Source: Pseudoduganella lutea | Lineage (GTDB): Bacteria > Pseudomonadota > Gammaproteobacteria > Burkholderiales > Burkholderiaceae_D | Direction of reading: 5' to 3' | Assembly: GCF_004209755.1 (NCBI RefSeq) | Contig: NZ_CP035913.1 | Span: 7,440,001 to 7,504,000, forward strand | Length of the DNA stretch: 64,000 nucleotides | In this document: in pieces, positions 63,485 to 64,000 of the stretch | Numbering within the stretch: the stretch's first letter is position 1 | Layout: each line of letters starts with the position of its first letter | Made by a program: the position numbers and the translations under genes | Notes under the pieces: model-generated | The model's database searches: none | The model's input: only the letters and a program-made list of their open reading frames with translations | What the model was told of the DNA's origin: nothing

Positions 63485-64000
63485 CCCATCTGCTTCATCG
63501 CCTTCGTGATGCTGGCGGCGCTCTTCGCATAATCGGCCCACGGCGTGTTGCCGTGGTCTAGCCGGGTATGCGCGGTGGCCACGGTCCAATGGTCGCCGCC
63601 TTTCAGGTGTTCCAGCTCGCTCCAGGCCACGGGTACCGAAATGCCCATGCCGGGCCGTGCGCGCGCCGACCAGGCGGCCGCCGTGGTGGCGCCGCGGCCA
63701 TTGCGCAGGTAATCGATGAAGATCTTGCCGACACGGTTCTTCGGGCCGCTCTTGAAGGCAAAGCGGTCCGGCAGCGTGCGCGCCATGTGCTCGACGATGA
63801 AGCTGGAAAATCCTTTCACGACGTCCCAGCCGTGCTGCGGCTTCAGGGGCACCACCACGTGCAGGCCCTTGCCGCCGCTCGTCTTCAGGAATGCCGGCAA
63901 GCCCAGTTGCTCGAGGAAGGCGCGCATCAGCTGCGCCGCTTCCTGGATCTGTTGCCATGACACGCCCTGCCCCGGGTCGAGGTCGAACACCATGCGGTTC
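63469..64000 (-). CDS. ligD: ATP-dependent DNA ligase D, polymerase domain, 5' end missing
   Basis: The C-terminal 176 residues of ligase D, the NHEJ enzyme that works with Ku; the rest lies beyond the right edge. The polymerase (primase-like) domain is visible: VFDLDPG with the catalytic Asp pair, LKTSGGKGLHVVVPL, FIDYLRNGRGATTAAAWSAR and the terminal TWADYAKSAAS-like helix. Since POL stands last, domain order is probably PE-LIG-POL or LIG-PE-POL as in related bacteria. The last 16 bases overlap the opposite gene. Confidence 0.92.
   Translation of the reverse strand, partial: NRMVFDLDPGQGVSWQQIQEAAQLMRAFLEQLGLPAFLKTSGGKGLHVVVPLKPQHGWDVVKGFSSFIVEHMARTLPDRFAFKSGPKNRVGKIFIDYLRNGRGATTAAAWSARARPGMGISVPVAWSELEHLKGGDHWTVATAHTRLDHGNTPWADYAKSAASITKAMKQMGYKPA

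Overview
The window is GC-rich chromosomal DNA from a betaproteobacterium, most likely an Oxalobacteraceae member of the Massilia/Duganella type (inference). Supporting signs are a PEP-CTERM protein, an H-NS-family protein ending in the short AT-hook-like motif WTGRGRAPKWL, many exported enzymes and regulators, and dense short intergenic repeats. No rRNA, tRNA, CRISPR array or insertion sequence was recognised.

Layout. 1-4.1 kb: the end of an MFS transporter, then a lower-GC patch of unrecognised genes. 4.2-13.7 kb: an AEC transporter with an alpha/beta hydrolase, a three-gene periplasmic GMC dehydrogenase (small subunit, FAD subunit, tri-heme cytochrome c), a second hydrolase, an isochorismatase-type hydrolase, and a catalytically degenerate SDR divergent from an AraC regulator. 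13.8-21.7 kb: an alpha-amino-acid ester hydrolase, a YXWGXW/calcium-repeat protein, and trpS preceded by a leader peptide with tandem Trp codons and a terminator hairpin (apparent attenuator). These are followed by a broken DUF1294 gene, an erythromycin-esterase-family protein, an EamA transporter, a LON-domain protein and a VOC protein. 22.2-36 kb: hns, a cupin, a TonB receptor, psd, a LysR/azoR/pirin group, a PEP-CTERM protein, an acyltransferase, a zinc deacylase, gdx (sugE) under a guanidine-II riboswitch, an ArsR regulator with an Old Yellow Enzyme, and an MBL hydrolase.

36-43.3 kb is the most interesting region. It is a minus-strand locus ordered Gly-Gly-X-rich secreted protein, small secreted protein, C39 peptidase, secreted protein, outer-membrane barrel with an N-terminal coiled coil. 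That order parallels the fapB/C-D-E-F functional-amyloid operon. It has a perfect sigma-54 promoter, palindromic enhancer-like sites and an adjacent sigma-54 activator gene that carries a frameshift.

44.4-50.2 kb: a complete urease operon ureDABCEFG-hupE with a perfect sigma-54 promoter and a near-perfect NtrC site, so it looks nitrogen-regulated. 50.2-64 kb: hypothetical proteins, a DUF885 protein coupled to a SulP transporter, a TetR/aldo-keto reductase pair with twin operators, an SDR coupled to ku, a small outer-membrane-like protein, an AhpD-like protein, a degenerate HD-GYP/LuxR protein, an ICL/PEP-mutase family enzyme, and the 3' end of ligD (with ku, the NHEJ pair).

Two families of palindromic repeats sit mostly between converging genes and in two cases supply the stop codon of the neighbouring gene. 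Three genes carry apparent one-base deletions, two of them in G/C runs of five, so either sequence error or real gene decay must be considered.
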